From Streptosporangiaceae bacterium (GTDB lineage: Bacteria > Actinomycetota > Actinomycetes > Streptosporangiales > Streptosporangiaceae), in assembly GCA_030038715.1 (NCBI GenBank), contig JASHSO010000509.1:1-7701 (forward strand): 7,701 bases of DNA. The letters run 5' to 3'. This document shows positions 1 through 5,293 of the stretch, one piece after another. A program made the position numbers and the translations under genes. Below the pieces are notes generated by a model. The model was not told the DNA's origin. It saw nothing but the letters and a program-made list of their open reading frames with translations, and did not search any database. Positions within the stretch are counted from its first letter, which is position 1. Each line of letters starts with the position of its first letter.

Positions 1-119
1 TGGTCGGCGAGGTCGGCCGCGGCGGAGTCGCTCGCGTGCTCGGCCACGTCCGCGGGAGCCATGCGGGTCCCACGCCCGTCCGGCGCTGCTGCCATCGCGT
101 CGCGGTCGGCGGCCCTCAT
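1..119 (-). CDS. Start of next operon gene, partial (predicted cytochrome c biogenesis protein CcdA)
   Basis: The ATG at 119-117 shares bases with the TGA stop of the thioredoxin gene (118-116) in a classic ATGA overlap, so the two genes are probably translationally coupled. The frame stays open to the window edge and gives 39 codons. The visible N-terminus starts MRAADRDAMAAAPDG and is rich in Ala, Asp and Arg, with no membrane segment yet. Further in-frame ATG codons at residues 9 and 20 are possible starts. The name rests only on context: in actinobacteria the gene after the TlpA-like protein of the hemL cluster is usually ccdA, a polytopic membrane protein that passes electrons from cytoplasmic thioredoxin to extracytoplasmic TlpA/ResA. 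If it is CcdA, it carries an unusually long hydrophilic N-terminal leader. The start is well supported, the product is an inference. Confidence 0.55.
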   Translation of the reverse strand, partial: MRAADRDAMAAAPDGRGTRMAPADVAEHASDSAAADLAD

Positions 120-766
120 GATGGCTTACCGCTCACGGCGAGGATCAAAGCCTTGAGCCCCGAGTAGCTGACCCCGCCGACAACTCTGGCGGCGATCCTG
201 CCGTCCTTGTCGATCACTAGCGTGGTCGGGATCGCCGACGGCGGCACCGTGTTGCGGAAGGCGAGCGCGAGCTCGTCGTTCGGGTCGTTCAGGCTTGGGT
301 ACGTGATGCCGAAGGTCTGCATGAACGCCAGCGCGCTGTCGGCCTCGTCCCTAATATCGATGCCGACGAACCGAACCCCGCGCCCGTACATCTGCTTGGC
401 GAGCGTGCCGAGCGCCGGGGCCTCCTCGCGGCACGGCGTGCACCAGGATCCCCAGAAGTTGAGCACGACTGTGTAGCCGCGGTATGACCTCAGGCTCAGC
501 GGCTTACCGGTGATCGTGGTTCCCGAGATGTCCGGGGCTGCCGGCCGGTGACCTGATGAGTACAGGGTGGATGCGTAGCTGCTGCCGACGAAGCTCTGGC
601 CACTGCTCTGCGGGTTATCGGAGGCGATGGAGCCGCCGTCGCAACCGACCACGGCGAGGCCGACCAGGACCGCGATACCCGCTGTGACGGCGGCCCGCGC
701 TCCGGGCTGCCCACTAACGCGGGCGACCTGAGCCGCTCGCGGCGCAAGCCGGAGCACGCGGGACAC
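116..766 (-). CDS. TlpA/ResA-family thiol-disulfide oxidoreductase, lipoprotein
   Basis: This 216-residue protein is probably a membrane-anchored, extracytoplasmic thioredoxin that keeps the CXXCH cysteines of apocytochrome c reduced for heme attachment (system II). Residues 1-42 form a lipoprotein signal: an Arg-rich n-region, a hydrophobic stretch at about 26-40 and the lipobox VVGC with Cys42 as the lipidated residue. A low-complexity Ser/Gly linker follows to about residue 75. The thioredoxin fold holds the active site WCTPC (Cys109 and Cys112), a conserved FWGSW lead-in and the cis-proline loop at Pro180 (IPTTLVIDKDG). Length and layout match TlpA/ResA proteins. The GTG start is supported by AGGAG at 776-780, 9 nt upstream. 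The gene overlaps the next one by ATGA, and it follows a histidine phosphatase gene as in other actinobacterial hemL-ccs clusters. A hairpin and an inverted repeat in the upstream gap suggest its own promoter. The role in cytochrome c maturation is inferred from context. Confidence 0.92.
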   Translation of the reverse strand: MSRVLRLAPRAAQVARVSGQPGARAAVTAGIAVLVGLAVVGCDGGSIASDNPQSSGQSFVGSSYASTLYSSGHRPAAPDISGTTITGKPLSLRSYRGYTVVLNFWGSWCTPCREEAPALGTLAKQMYGRGVRFVGIDIRDEADSALAFMQTFGITYPSLNDPNDELALAFRNTVPPSAIPTTLVIDKDGRIAARVVGGVSYSGLKALILAVSGKPS

Positions 767-775
767 AGAGGCGAT

Positions 776-780
776 CTCCT
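776..780 (-). promoter_or_regulatory. Ribosome binding site of the TlpA-like gene
   Basis: AGGAG on the minus strand lies 9 nt before the GTG at 766-764. It is the best Shine-Dalgarno match near this end of the frame and fixes the GTG as the start, giving a full-length lipoprotein signal. Confidence 0.7.
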
Positions 781-812
781 ACAGGCAGTAGTACCGGCCC
801 TATTGTGCCGGA

Positions 813-829
813 CACGGTGCGATACCGTG
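813..829 (-). promoter_or_regulatory. Inverted repeat upstream of the TlpA-like gene, possible operator
   Basis: A perfect 6-bp inverted repeat, CACGGT and ACCGTG with a 5-nt spacer, lies 47 nt upstream of the GTG start in the 163-nt gap 767-929. A dyad of this size and place fits a repressor or activator site or the loop of a 5' leader. A weak -10-like CACAAT follows at 807-802, but no convincing -35 box is visible. Function is inferred from position only. Confidence 0.3.
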
Positions 830-887
830 ACGCCGGGCCGGCGATTTGGCGCCGAGCGGCACGCCGGGTCGCCCAGGCATCGGCAAC

Positions 888-920
888 GCCGGCAGGACGC
901 CGGGCGTCTCGGGTGCCGGC
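888..920 (-). terminator. Compound hairpin after the phosphatase gene, probable terminator
   Basis: Two nested perfect inverted repeats form one long stem. The outer arms are 7 bp (888-894 with 914-920, GCCGGCA/TGCCGGC). The inner arms are 5 bp (896-900 with 904-908, GACGC/GCGTC) around a CGG loop, with a 1-nt and a 5-nt bulge between them. In the transcript it begins 10 nt after the phosphatase stop. There is no T-tract, as is common for actinobacterial terminator-like hairpins. It would separate the phosphatase transcript from the TlpA-like operon. Confidence 0.55.
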
Positions 921-929
921 ACTCCGCCG

Positions 930-1568
930 TCAGGCGACGCCCGAGGGCGTGGCGTACCGGACCTCGGTTACCCGCTCGCCGACGAAGAACAGGCTGGTGA
1001 CACTGCCCAGTGCGCACTGCCGACGCCGCGGGTCGTGCCACAGCCGGCGGCCCTCGACCGACATCCGGGTGACCCAGATCGGCAGCTGGTGGCTGACCAG
1101 CACGGCCTCGTGCCCGGCCGCCGAACGCGCGGCGTCGGTTACCGCCGCGAGCATCCTGGTGGCCACTTCCCGGTAGGGCTCACCCCACGACGGGCGCAGC
1201 GGGTTGCGCAGCGCGAACCAGTGACGCGGCCGGCTGAGCGCGCCGTCGCCGACGCCGAACCGCATTCCCTCGAAGTAGTTCCCCGCTTCGATCAGCCGCT
1301 CGTCGGCTAGCACTCCCAGGCCGAATTCCGCCCCGATGGGCTCGGCGGTCTCTACGGCTCGCTCGAGCGGCGAGGACCGCAGCAGTGTCACGTCCCGCCC
1401 GGCCAGAAAGTCGGCCGCCGCCTTGGCCATCAGCCTGCCCGCCGCTGACAGGTGATAGCCGGGCAGGCGCCCGTACACTACGCCGCGGGGATTGGCGACC
1501 TTGCCATGCCGGACCAGGTGCACGACGGCGGTCGTCTCCTCAGGCGCCCGGACCCGGCTGACATTCAT
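930..1568 (-). CDS. Histidine phosphatase family protein (phosphoglycerate mutase-like)
   Basis: This 212-residue protein belongs to the branch-1 histidine phosphatases, which form a phosphohistidine intermediate. The signature VRHG places the nucleophile at His21 with Arg20 beside it. SSPLERAVETA supplies the second phosphate-binding arginine (Arg70). LIEAGNYFEG holds the probable acid Glu94, and LVSHQ gives the second catalytic His160. Family members mostly have Gly after that His; here it is Gln. The protein has no signal or membrane segment and should be cytoplasmic. Its place between hemL and the TlpA-like gene matches the actinobacterial cluster (Rv0525 in M. tuberculosis). Its substrate is unknown; a true glycolytic mutase is unlikely because the sequence outside the motifs is unlike that group. 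The ATG has no good Shine-Dalgarno, but a TAGTCT lies 10 nt upstream, so the message may have a very short leader. A large hairpin follows the stop. Confidence 0.9.
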   Translation of the reverse strand: MNVSRVRAPEETTAVVHLVRHGKVANPRGVVYGRLPGYHLSAAGRLMAKAAADFLAGRDVTLLRSSPLERAVETAEPIGAEFGLGVLADERLIEAGNYFEGMRFGVGDGALSRPRHWFALRNPLRPSWGEPYREVATRMLAAVTDAARSAAGHEAVLVSHQLPIWVTRMSVEGRRLWHDPRRRQCALGSVTSLFFVGERVTEVRYATPSGVA

Positions 1569-1571
1569 AGC

Positions 1572-1613
1572 GCCGCACAGACTAGCCTGACCCGACGCGA
1601 CACCTGGTGCGGC
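1572..1613 (-). promoter_or_regulatory. Candidate promoter region of the phosphatase gene, flanked by a 7-bp inverted repeat
   Basis: The 65-nt gap between the helical protein gene and the phosphatase gene holds TAGTCT (1584-1579), which fits the actinobacterial -10 pattern TANNNT and ends 10 nt before the ATG. Transcription starting 6-8 nt after it would leave a leader of only a few nucleotides, in line with the missing Shine-Dalgarno. A perfect inverted repeat (GCCGCAC at 1572-1578, GTGCGGC at 1607-1613 on the plus strand) brackets this hexamer with a 28-nt spacer. No -35 box resembling TTGACA is present at 16-18 nt. Confidence 0.27.
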
Positions 1614-1633
1614 AGGGTCTCATCGCAGGGCCG

Positions 1634-2143
1634 CTAGGAAATCTCGGTGTAGCGCTGCCGGTCGCTCATCACGGCCCGGAGATTGCGCAGCCTGGATTCC
1701 AGTGCTCGCACGTCGATCTCGTCAAGCGCCAACACCCGGTCCAGCTCAGCGCACATCGCCTCGGCCTCACCCACGAGCGTCCAGTCGAACTGCATCAGCT
1801 CCTCCAGGCCTGAGCTGCGCACCCGGTCCCACACCTTGTCCTGGTTGAGAAGTGGCAGGCCCCGAACGGACGCTGCCGTGTCCTCGATGCCCTTGACAAG
1901 GCGATCAGCCTGGCGCAGCGGCTCCATCACCGCCGCCGGCGGGAACGGCTGCTCCCTAGTCGAAGGCGGCACGCGGTCGGCGCGCCAGCGGCTTGCCAGT
2001 TCCCTGAGCCTGGCAGCCGCCGAGCCGAGGTCGTGACCTACCCGCTCGCGCACCAGCAAGTCATCCGACCGGAGCCTCCCCCTTTCGCTGTACAGGTCGG
2101 TGGCGAGCAGCCTGCGGAGCCGGTCTGACACACTGTCGGCCAC
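1634..2143 (-). CDS. Small helical protein of unknown function, paired with the SPFH gene
   Basis: I do not recognise this 169-residue protein. It is highly charged, with many Arg, Asp and Glu, has no signal peptide or membrane segment, and has only one Cys (131). Leu and Ala recur at heptad-like spacing at about residues 5-55, 73-95 and 113-160, suggesting three long helices or helical hairpins with coiled-coil potential. A Pro-rich break (VPPSTREQPFPP) lies at about 58-69, and a Trp/Leu-rich part around 100-125 may form a packing surface. The start is the GTG at 2143, 5 nt after the TGA of the SPFH gene; no clear Shine-Dalgarno precedes it, so translation probably depends on termination of the upstream gene. 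A second GTG at codon 5 is an alternative start. The tight spacing suggests that it works with the SPFH protein, for example as an assembly partner or adaptor. That is inference. Confidence 0.8.
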   Translation of the reverse strand: MADSVSDRLRRLLATDLYSERGRLRSDDLLVRERVGHDLGSAAARLRELASRWRADRVPPSTREQPFPPAAVMEPLRQADRLVKGIEDTAASVRGLPLLNQDKVWDRVRSSGLEELMQFDWTLVGEAEAMCAELDRVLALDEIDVRALESRLRNLRAVMSDRQRYTEIS

Positions 2144-2148
2144 GTGCG

Positions 2149-3018
2149 TCAGACTGTCCGGTGGGCGGCGGGCGCTGCCGGGCCGTTCACGTCCGGCGTC
2201 GGCGTGATCCCGGCCAGCGGACTGGCCTGGGTGGTCGTGATGCCGATGTGGAACGGCTCGCCCACTGCCATGTTCGGCGCCGACACGAGCCCGCGCTCGG
2301 CCATCTTCAGCGCCACGTAGTAGCGAACCGCGTCGATCTCCGACAGCCCGAAGGCCCGCAGCGATATCAGCTCTCGCATCCGTTCGTCGCGCGGCCGCAT
2401 GAGGACCTTGACGTCGTTCAGGGTGACTCCGTAAATACCGAGGAAGTCCTGCAGGTGACCGCGGACCAGTTCGGTGATGTCGTGGATCTTCTCGTTCACC
2501 TGCTCAAGCGGTGTGATCTGGACGAGCTGGTTGATTGCCTGCTCGACCACTGGGCCGGCGTAGGCGTTGAGCGCCTCGGTCGTGAGCGCGTGACCTTGGT
2601 AGGGCATGTGCGTGACCAGCTTGACGGCATCCTCCTTGGTGTCGATGTGCACGTAGTAGTCCACGTCGTACACCATCTCGGCGAGTTCTCTCGACAGGGC
2701 GACACCCTGAGCCTTGACCACGCTCTTGGCGCGCGAGACAAACATTGCCTCGTATTGCCAGGGCGATTGACCCCCGTAGAAGGCCTGCTGGAAACTGCCG
2801 AGCAGCGGCCGCTGCGGTGTCTCAACCGGGTACTGGCCGGTGTCGTAGACATTGAGGATGGCGCCCCGTGACTTCAGCACGCAGAAGTGGTTGCTTTCCA
2901 CTGTCAGCAGGCTGCCGTTCATGATGTCGGCGCCCGGATAATGCCACATCAGGATTCCCGGCCCCATCACTTCGGTGCCATCGGTGCCGAGGGTGCTGAT
3001 CACATTGCGTATGGCCAT
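2149..3018 (-). CDS. SPFH/band-7 domain protein, YdjI-like
   Basis: From the ATG at 3018 the product has 289 residues and resembles the stand-alone SPFH proteins related to Bacillus YdjI (the so-called virion core protein group). Residues about 32-58 (NGSLLTVESNHFCVLKSRG, then ILNVYDTG) match the start of that domain. GQYPVETPQRPLLGSF follows at 61-76, then AMFVSRAK at 91-98, and a long beta/alpha SPFH core runs to about 200. Residues 205-245 form a helix with the MRELISLRAFGLSEIDAVRYY segment. The last 30 residues are Pro/Ala/Thr-rich and probably disordered; there is no C-terminal zinc ribbon and no transmembrane segment, so it would be cytoplasmic or peripheral on the membrane. SPFH proteins form large oligomeric scaffolds, often linked to membrane stress or lipid domains. 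The start is set by GGAGGA 7 nt upstream; an upstream in-frame GTG at 3078 lacks such a site. The following helical protein gene begins 5 nt after this stop. Confidence 0.87.
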   Translation of the reverse strand: MAIRNVISTLGTDGTEVMGPGILMWHYPGADIMNGSLLTVESNHFCVLKSRGAILNVYDTGQYPVETPQRPLLGSFQQAFYGGQSPWQYEAMFVSRAKSVVKAQGVALSRELAEMVYDVDYYVHIDTKEDAVKLVTHMPYQGHALTTEALNAYAGPVVEQAINQLVQITPLEQVNEKIHDITELVRGHLQDFLGIYGVTLNDVKVLMRPRDERMRELISLRAFGLSEIDAVRYYVALKMAERGLVSAPNMAVGEPFHIGITTTQASPLAGITPTPDVNGPAAPAAHRTV

Positions 3019-3025
3019 GGCGATT

Positions 3026-3031
3026 TCCTCC
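3026..3031 (-). promoter_or_regulatory. Ribosome binding site deciding the SPFH gene start
   Basis: GGAGGA lies 7 nt before the ATG at 3018-3016. The frame is open upstream to a GTG at 3078, but that codon has no Shine-Dalgarno, and the 20 extra residues do not resemble the start of SPFH proteins. The ATG is therefore preferred. Confidence 0.85.
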
Positions 3032-3108
3032 GTAGGGCCGGGTCCGCTGCCCGACTGCACCAACAGAATCCTGGCCACAAAACGGCCGCGCCGCTAGAGC
3101 GCGTACTA

Positions 3109-3126
3109 GGGCAGTTCAGCCTGCCC
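3109..3126 (-). terminator. Second hairpin between hemL and the SPFH gene
   Basis: A perfect 6-bp stem (GGGCAG/CTGCCC) with a 6-nt loop lies 34 nt beyond the first hairpin in the 167-nt gap 3019-3185. No T-tract follows directly; a run of four T on the minus strand comes about 30 nt later, after a weaker 5-bp CGCGC/GCGCG stem. It may be a backup terminator for hemL or part of the 5' leader of the SPFH message. Confidence 0.35.
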
Positions 3127-3159
3127 GGCCGCCAGCACCCGCCCCAGTCCGAGATCCTT

Positions 3160-3181
3160 GCTCGCCCAGACCCAGGCGAGC
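3160..3181 (-). terminator. Hairpin directly after hemL, probable terminator
   Basis: A perfect 7-bp stem (GCTCGCC/GGCGAGC, arms 3160-3166 and 3175-3181) with an 8-nt loop starts 4 nt after the hemL stop codon in the direction of transcription. No T-tract follows. Its place right behind the stop fits a terminator or an RNA 3'-end stabiliser. Confidence 0.5.
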
Positions 3182-3185
3182 GAGG

Positions 3186-4493
3186 TCAGCCGAGCGCGGC
3201 CGCCGACGCGGCTGCGGCCGCGGGTAGCGCATCAGCTATCTGGCCGATGGCATCCTCGTCGTGCGCCGCGGACAAGAACCAGGCCTCGAACGGAGAAGGC
3301 GGGAGGTAGACCCCGCTGTCCAGCATGGCGTGGAAGAAGGCGGCATATGCCGCGCCGGACTGAGCCCGAGCCGCGCCGAAGTCACGAACCGGGCCGGTGA
3401 CGCCCAGGAAGAACGAGAACAGGTTGCCGGCCTCCTGCAGCCGGAACGGCACGCCCGCGGCCGCCAACGCGTCCGCGGTGAGCTTGGCCACAGCGGCTGC
3501 TGCGTGGTCGACTCGCCCGTACACCTCGTCGGTGCATTCCCGCAGCGTTGCCAGGCCGGCGGCGGTGGCGAGCGGATTACCCGACAAGGTCCCGGCCTGA
3601 TAAACCGGCCCGCTCGGGGCAAGCAGGTCCATGATCTCGGCGCGGCCACCGAAGGCCGCCGCAGGCAGCCCGCCCCCCATGACCTTTCCAAACGTCATCA
3701 GGTCGCTTGTTACGCCTTCGCGGCCGTACCACCCGGCGCGGGTAACCCGGAACCCGGTCAGCACCTCGTCCATGATCAGCAGCGCACGGTATTCGCCGCA
3801 CAGCGCCGACAGCAGTTCGTTGAAGCCGGCCGCGGGCGGCACGACCCCCATGTTGGCCGGGCAGGCCTCGGTGATCACGCACGCGATCTCATGGCCGCTC
3901 TCGGCGAACGCCTGGCGAACGGCTGCTGCGTCGTTGTACGGCAGCACGATCGTGTCGGCGGCGGCGGCACCGGTCACTCCCGCGGAGTCCGGCAAGCTGA
4001 ACGTGGCGACGCCAGAGCCGGCGGCGACCAACAGCGCGTCCACGTGCCCGTGGTAGCAGCCGGCGAACTTCACCACGAACCGCCGCCCGGTGACACCCCG
4101 AGCCAGACGGATCGCCGTCATCGTCGCTTCGGTCCCGGAGTTGACCAGCCTGACGCGCTCGACCGGCGCCCGCGCGGCGATTTCCCGGCAAAGATCGCTT
4201 TCCGCTTCGGTCACCGTACCGAACGACGTCCCCCGGCTCGTTGCCTGCTGCACGGCGGACACCACGGCGGGATGCGCGTGGCCCAGAATCAGCGGTCCCC
4301 AGGAGCACACCAGGTCTACATAGCGGTTGCCATCCACGTCAGTCAGATAGGCGCCGCGGCCCGACGACATGAACACCGGAGTACCGCCGACCGCGCCAAA
4401 CGCCCGGACGGGTGAGTTCACCCCGCCCGGCGTGATCGCGCTGGCACGAGTGAACAGTTCGGCAGACCGCTTGCGTGCGCCCGCGGCGGGCAT
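3186..4493 (-). CDS. hemL: Glutamate-1-semialdehyde 2,1-aminomutase HemL
   Basis: HemL is a cytoplasmic PLP enzyme that turns glutamate-1-semialdehyde into 5-aminolevulinate, the last step of the C5 route to heme and other tetrapyrroles. The 435-residue product has the usual length and signatures: [12 protein letters not shown] near the N-terminus (21-32), [10 protein letters not shown] (66-75), [15 protein letters not shown] for PLP phosphate binding (118-132), CYHGH with Tyr147 over the ring, MDEVLTGFR with Asp242 on the PLP nitrogen, and [12 protein letters not shown] with Lys270 as the Schiff-base lysine. [10 protein letters not shown] follows at 304-313. The ATG at 4493 is chosen because GAGGAGG sits 7 nt upstream and HemL proteins start here; the frame runs open to 4646 inside the primase-like gene but has no support there. 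The first 76 nt overlap the 3' end of that gene in another frame. In actinobacteria hemL heads the cluster with the phosphatase, TlpA and cytochrome c assembly genes, which here are separated from it by an SPFH pair. Confidence 0.97.
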   Translation of the reverse strand: MPAAGARKRSAELFTRASAITPGGVNSPVRAFGAVGGTPVFMSSGRGAYLTDVDGNRYVDLVCSWGPLILGHAHPAVVSAVQQATSRGTSFGTVTEAESDLCREIAARAPVERVRLVNSGTEATMTAIRLARGVTGRRFVVKFAGCYHGHVDALLVAAGSGVATFSLPDSAGVTGAAAADTIVLPYNDAAAVRQAFAESGHEIACVITEACPANMGVVPPAAGFNELLSALCGEYRALLIMDEVLTGFRVTRAGWYGREGVTSDLMTFGKVMGGGLPAAAFGGRAEIMDLLAPSGPVYQAGTLSGNPLATAAGLATLRECTDEVYGRVDHAAAAVAKLTADALAAAGVPFRLQEAGNLFSFFLGVTGPVRDFGAARAQSGAAYAAFFHAMLDSGVYLPPSPFEAWFLSAAHDEDAIGQIADALPAAAAASAAALG

Positions 4494-5158
4494 AACCCGA
4501 CCTCCTCGCAGGCGTCGGCCAGCACCTCGAGCAGCCGGACACCGTCCGGGAGTTGATAGTCGGCCGGGTCGCGGAGCCAGCGGGCCGATGCGCCAGTCGC
4601 GACGCGCGACGGCGGCGCGAGTACGTAGCTGTCCCGGCAGTGCCACCGAAGCCCCGTCACGTCAGCGAGTTCCTCGGGCTCGCAGTCCAGATGGCAGGAC
4701 CACCACTCGTTCTCGTCGGCAGGCGCGCCGCGGGTCCGGACAAAAAAGTGGGCCCGGTCTCCGGTACTCATCGCTACCGGGCCGGGCCGCACACCAGACC
4801 GCTCCATGCGCGCCAGCGCCGCAACTCCCACCCGAGCCGGCACGTCAAGGACGTCGAATACCCTGCCCGTCGGCAGGATTACGCTCGCCGCTGGCAGGCC
4901 CATCCACCAGCGGGCGACGACCGCGGGATCGGTGCTGGCCAGGTTCTGCCACGCCGGCGAGATTGGATGCGCACCGGGTGATGGACAGCCGATCCGGTCG
5001 CACGAGCACGCACGCTGGGTTCTGGCTGGCCGCTGGGCGTGGGCGGGCTGGAACGCGCCCGGACAGACAGGCCACCCCATGGCGGCGTACCGGATCGCTG
5101 CGTCTGCATTGCGCCCCACCGCTCTGCGCCGTCTGGTCCGCAGCCCGACCTCAACCAA
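4418..5158 (-). CDS. Primase/polymerase N-terminal-like (prim-pol) protein, probably catalytically degenerate
   Basis: The product resembles the short stand-alone proteins annotated as bifunctional DNA primase/polymerase in actinomycetes (PF09250-like, archaeo-eukaryotic primase superfamily). In the 246-residue numbering, a helix [14 protein letters not shown] is followed by a Cys-rich motif [15 protein letters not shown] (Cys51, 53, 58, His64), which may bind zinc. [17 protein letters not shown] (92-107) is the place of metal motif I, normally D-x-D, but here reads DVP. AHFFV keeps the motif II His137. SYVLAPPS (177-184) is the typical closing motif, yet the Asp normally just before it is not evident. 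The protein may therefore bind nucleic acid without polymerising. No helicase domain follows. The start is uncertain: the TTG at 5158 is preferred because it follows GGAG by 9 nt and lies after a terminator-like hairpin; the frame is open to an ATG at 5269, and a GTG at 5119 is also possible. The 3' end overlaps hemL by 76 nt. Confidence 0.72.
   Translation of the reverse strand: MVEVGLRTRRRRAVGRNADAAIRYAAMGWPVCPGAFQPAHAQRPARTQRACSCDRIGCPSPGAHPISPAWQNLASTDPAVVARWWMGLPAASVILPTGRVFDVLDVPARVGVAALARMERSGVRPGPVAMSTGDRAHFFVRTRGAPADENEWWSCHLDCEPEELADVTGLRWHCRDSYVLAPPSRVATGASARWLRDPADYQLPDGVRLLEVLADACEEVGLCPPRAHASGLPNCSLVPARSRRAG
4501..4507 (-). promoter_or_regulatory. Ribosome binding site of hemL inside the upstream gene
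   Basis: GAGGAGG lies 7 nt before the hemL ATG and decides the start. It also encodes Glu-Glu plus the next base in the upstream primase-like frame, so ribosomes finishing that gene pass over and beyond this site. Confidence 0.85.
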
Positions 5159-5224
5159 CTGAACCTGCTCCGCTCCTCGCCCGGCTCTGCAGTCTGCTAT
5201 TAGCCGATCATGCCCAGCCGTGTC

Positions 5225-5241
5225 CCGGGGCTTAGCCCCGG
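5225..5241 (-). terminator. GC hairpin after the glycosyltransferase gene, probable terminator
   Basis: A perfect 7-bp stem (CCGGGGC/GCCCCGG) with a 3-nt loop lies about 50 nt after the glycosyltransferase stop in the 135-nt gap 5159-5293. Two more pairs extend it beyond one mismatch (5222-5244). There is no T-tract. It probably ends the polysaccharide transcript, and its place argues against starting the primase-like gene at 5269, which would put the hairpin inside the coding region. Confidence 0.5.
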
Positions 5242-5293
5242 CACCGTTAGCGCAACCCAGCCGATGCACAATGGATATTGCAGAGTGATCAGG

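Noticed and set aside
496..1041. Minus-strand open frame spanning the thioredoxin start, the gap and the phosphatase end
   Set aside because: It is a third-frame shadow across two real genes and a terminator. The product is Arg/Pro/Ser-rich and without structure.
2161..2871. Plus-strand open frame of 236 codons opposite the SPFH gene
   Set aside because: Its His/Val/Asp-rich repeats mirror the codon pattern of the minus-strand gene. It has no start signal or recognisable domain.
3019..3078. 20-codon N-terminal extension of the SPFH protein from a GTG at 3078
   Set aside because: It has no Shine-Dalgarno, while GGAGGA precedes the ATG at 3018 by 7 nt and is encoded inside the extension.
3261..4415. 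Long plus-strand open frame of 384 codons opposite hemL
   Set aside because: It is antisense to hemL, which has full-length enzyme motifs. The translation is Arg/Gly/His-rich without domains, typical of a shadow frame in GC-rich DNA.
4494..4646. 51-codon N-terminal extension of HemL
   Set aside because: The extension is Arg/Pro-rich, unlike HemL, lies inside the primase-like gene, and the GAGGAGG site points to the ATG at 4493.
5159..5269. 37-codon extension of the primase-like protein from an ATG at 5269
   Set aside because: It would place the terminator-like hairpin within coding sequence, and it has no resemblance to the family. It stays possible, since the chosen TTG start is not certain.
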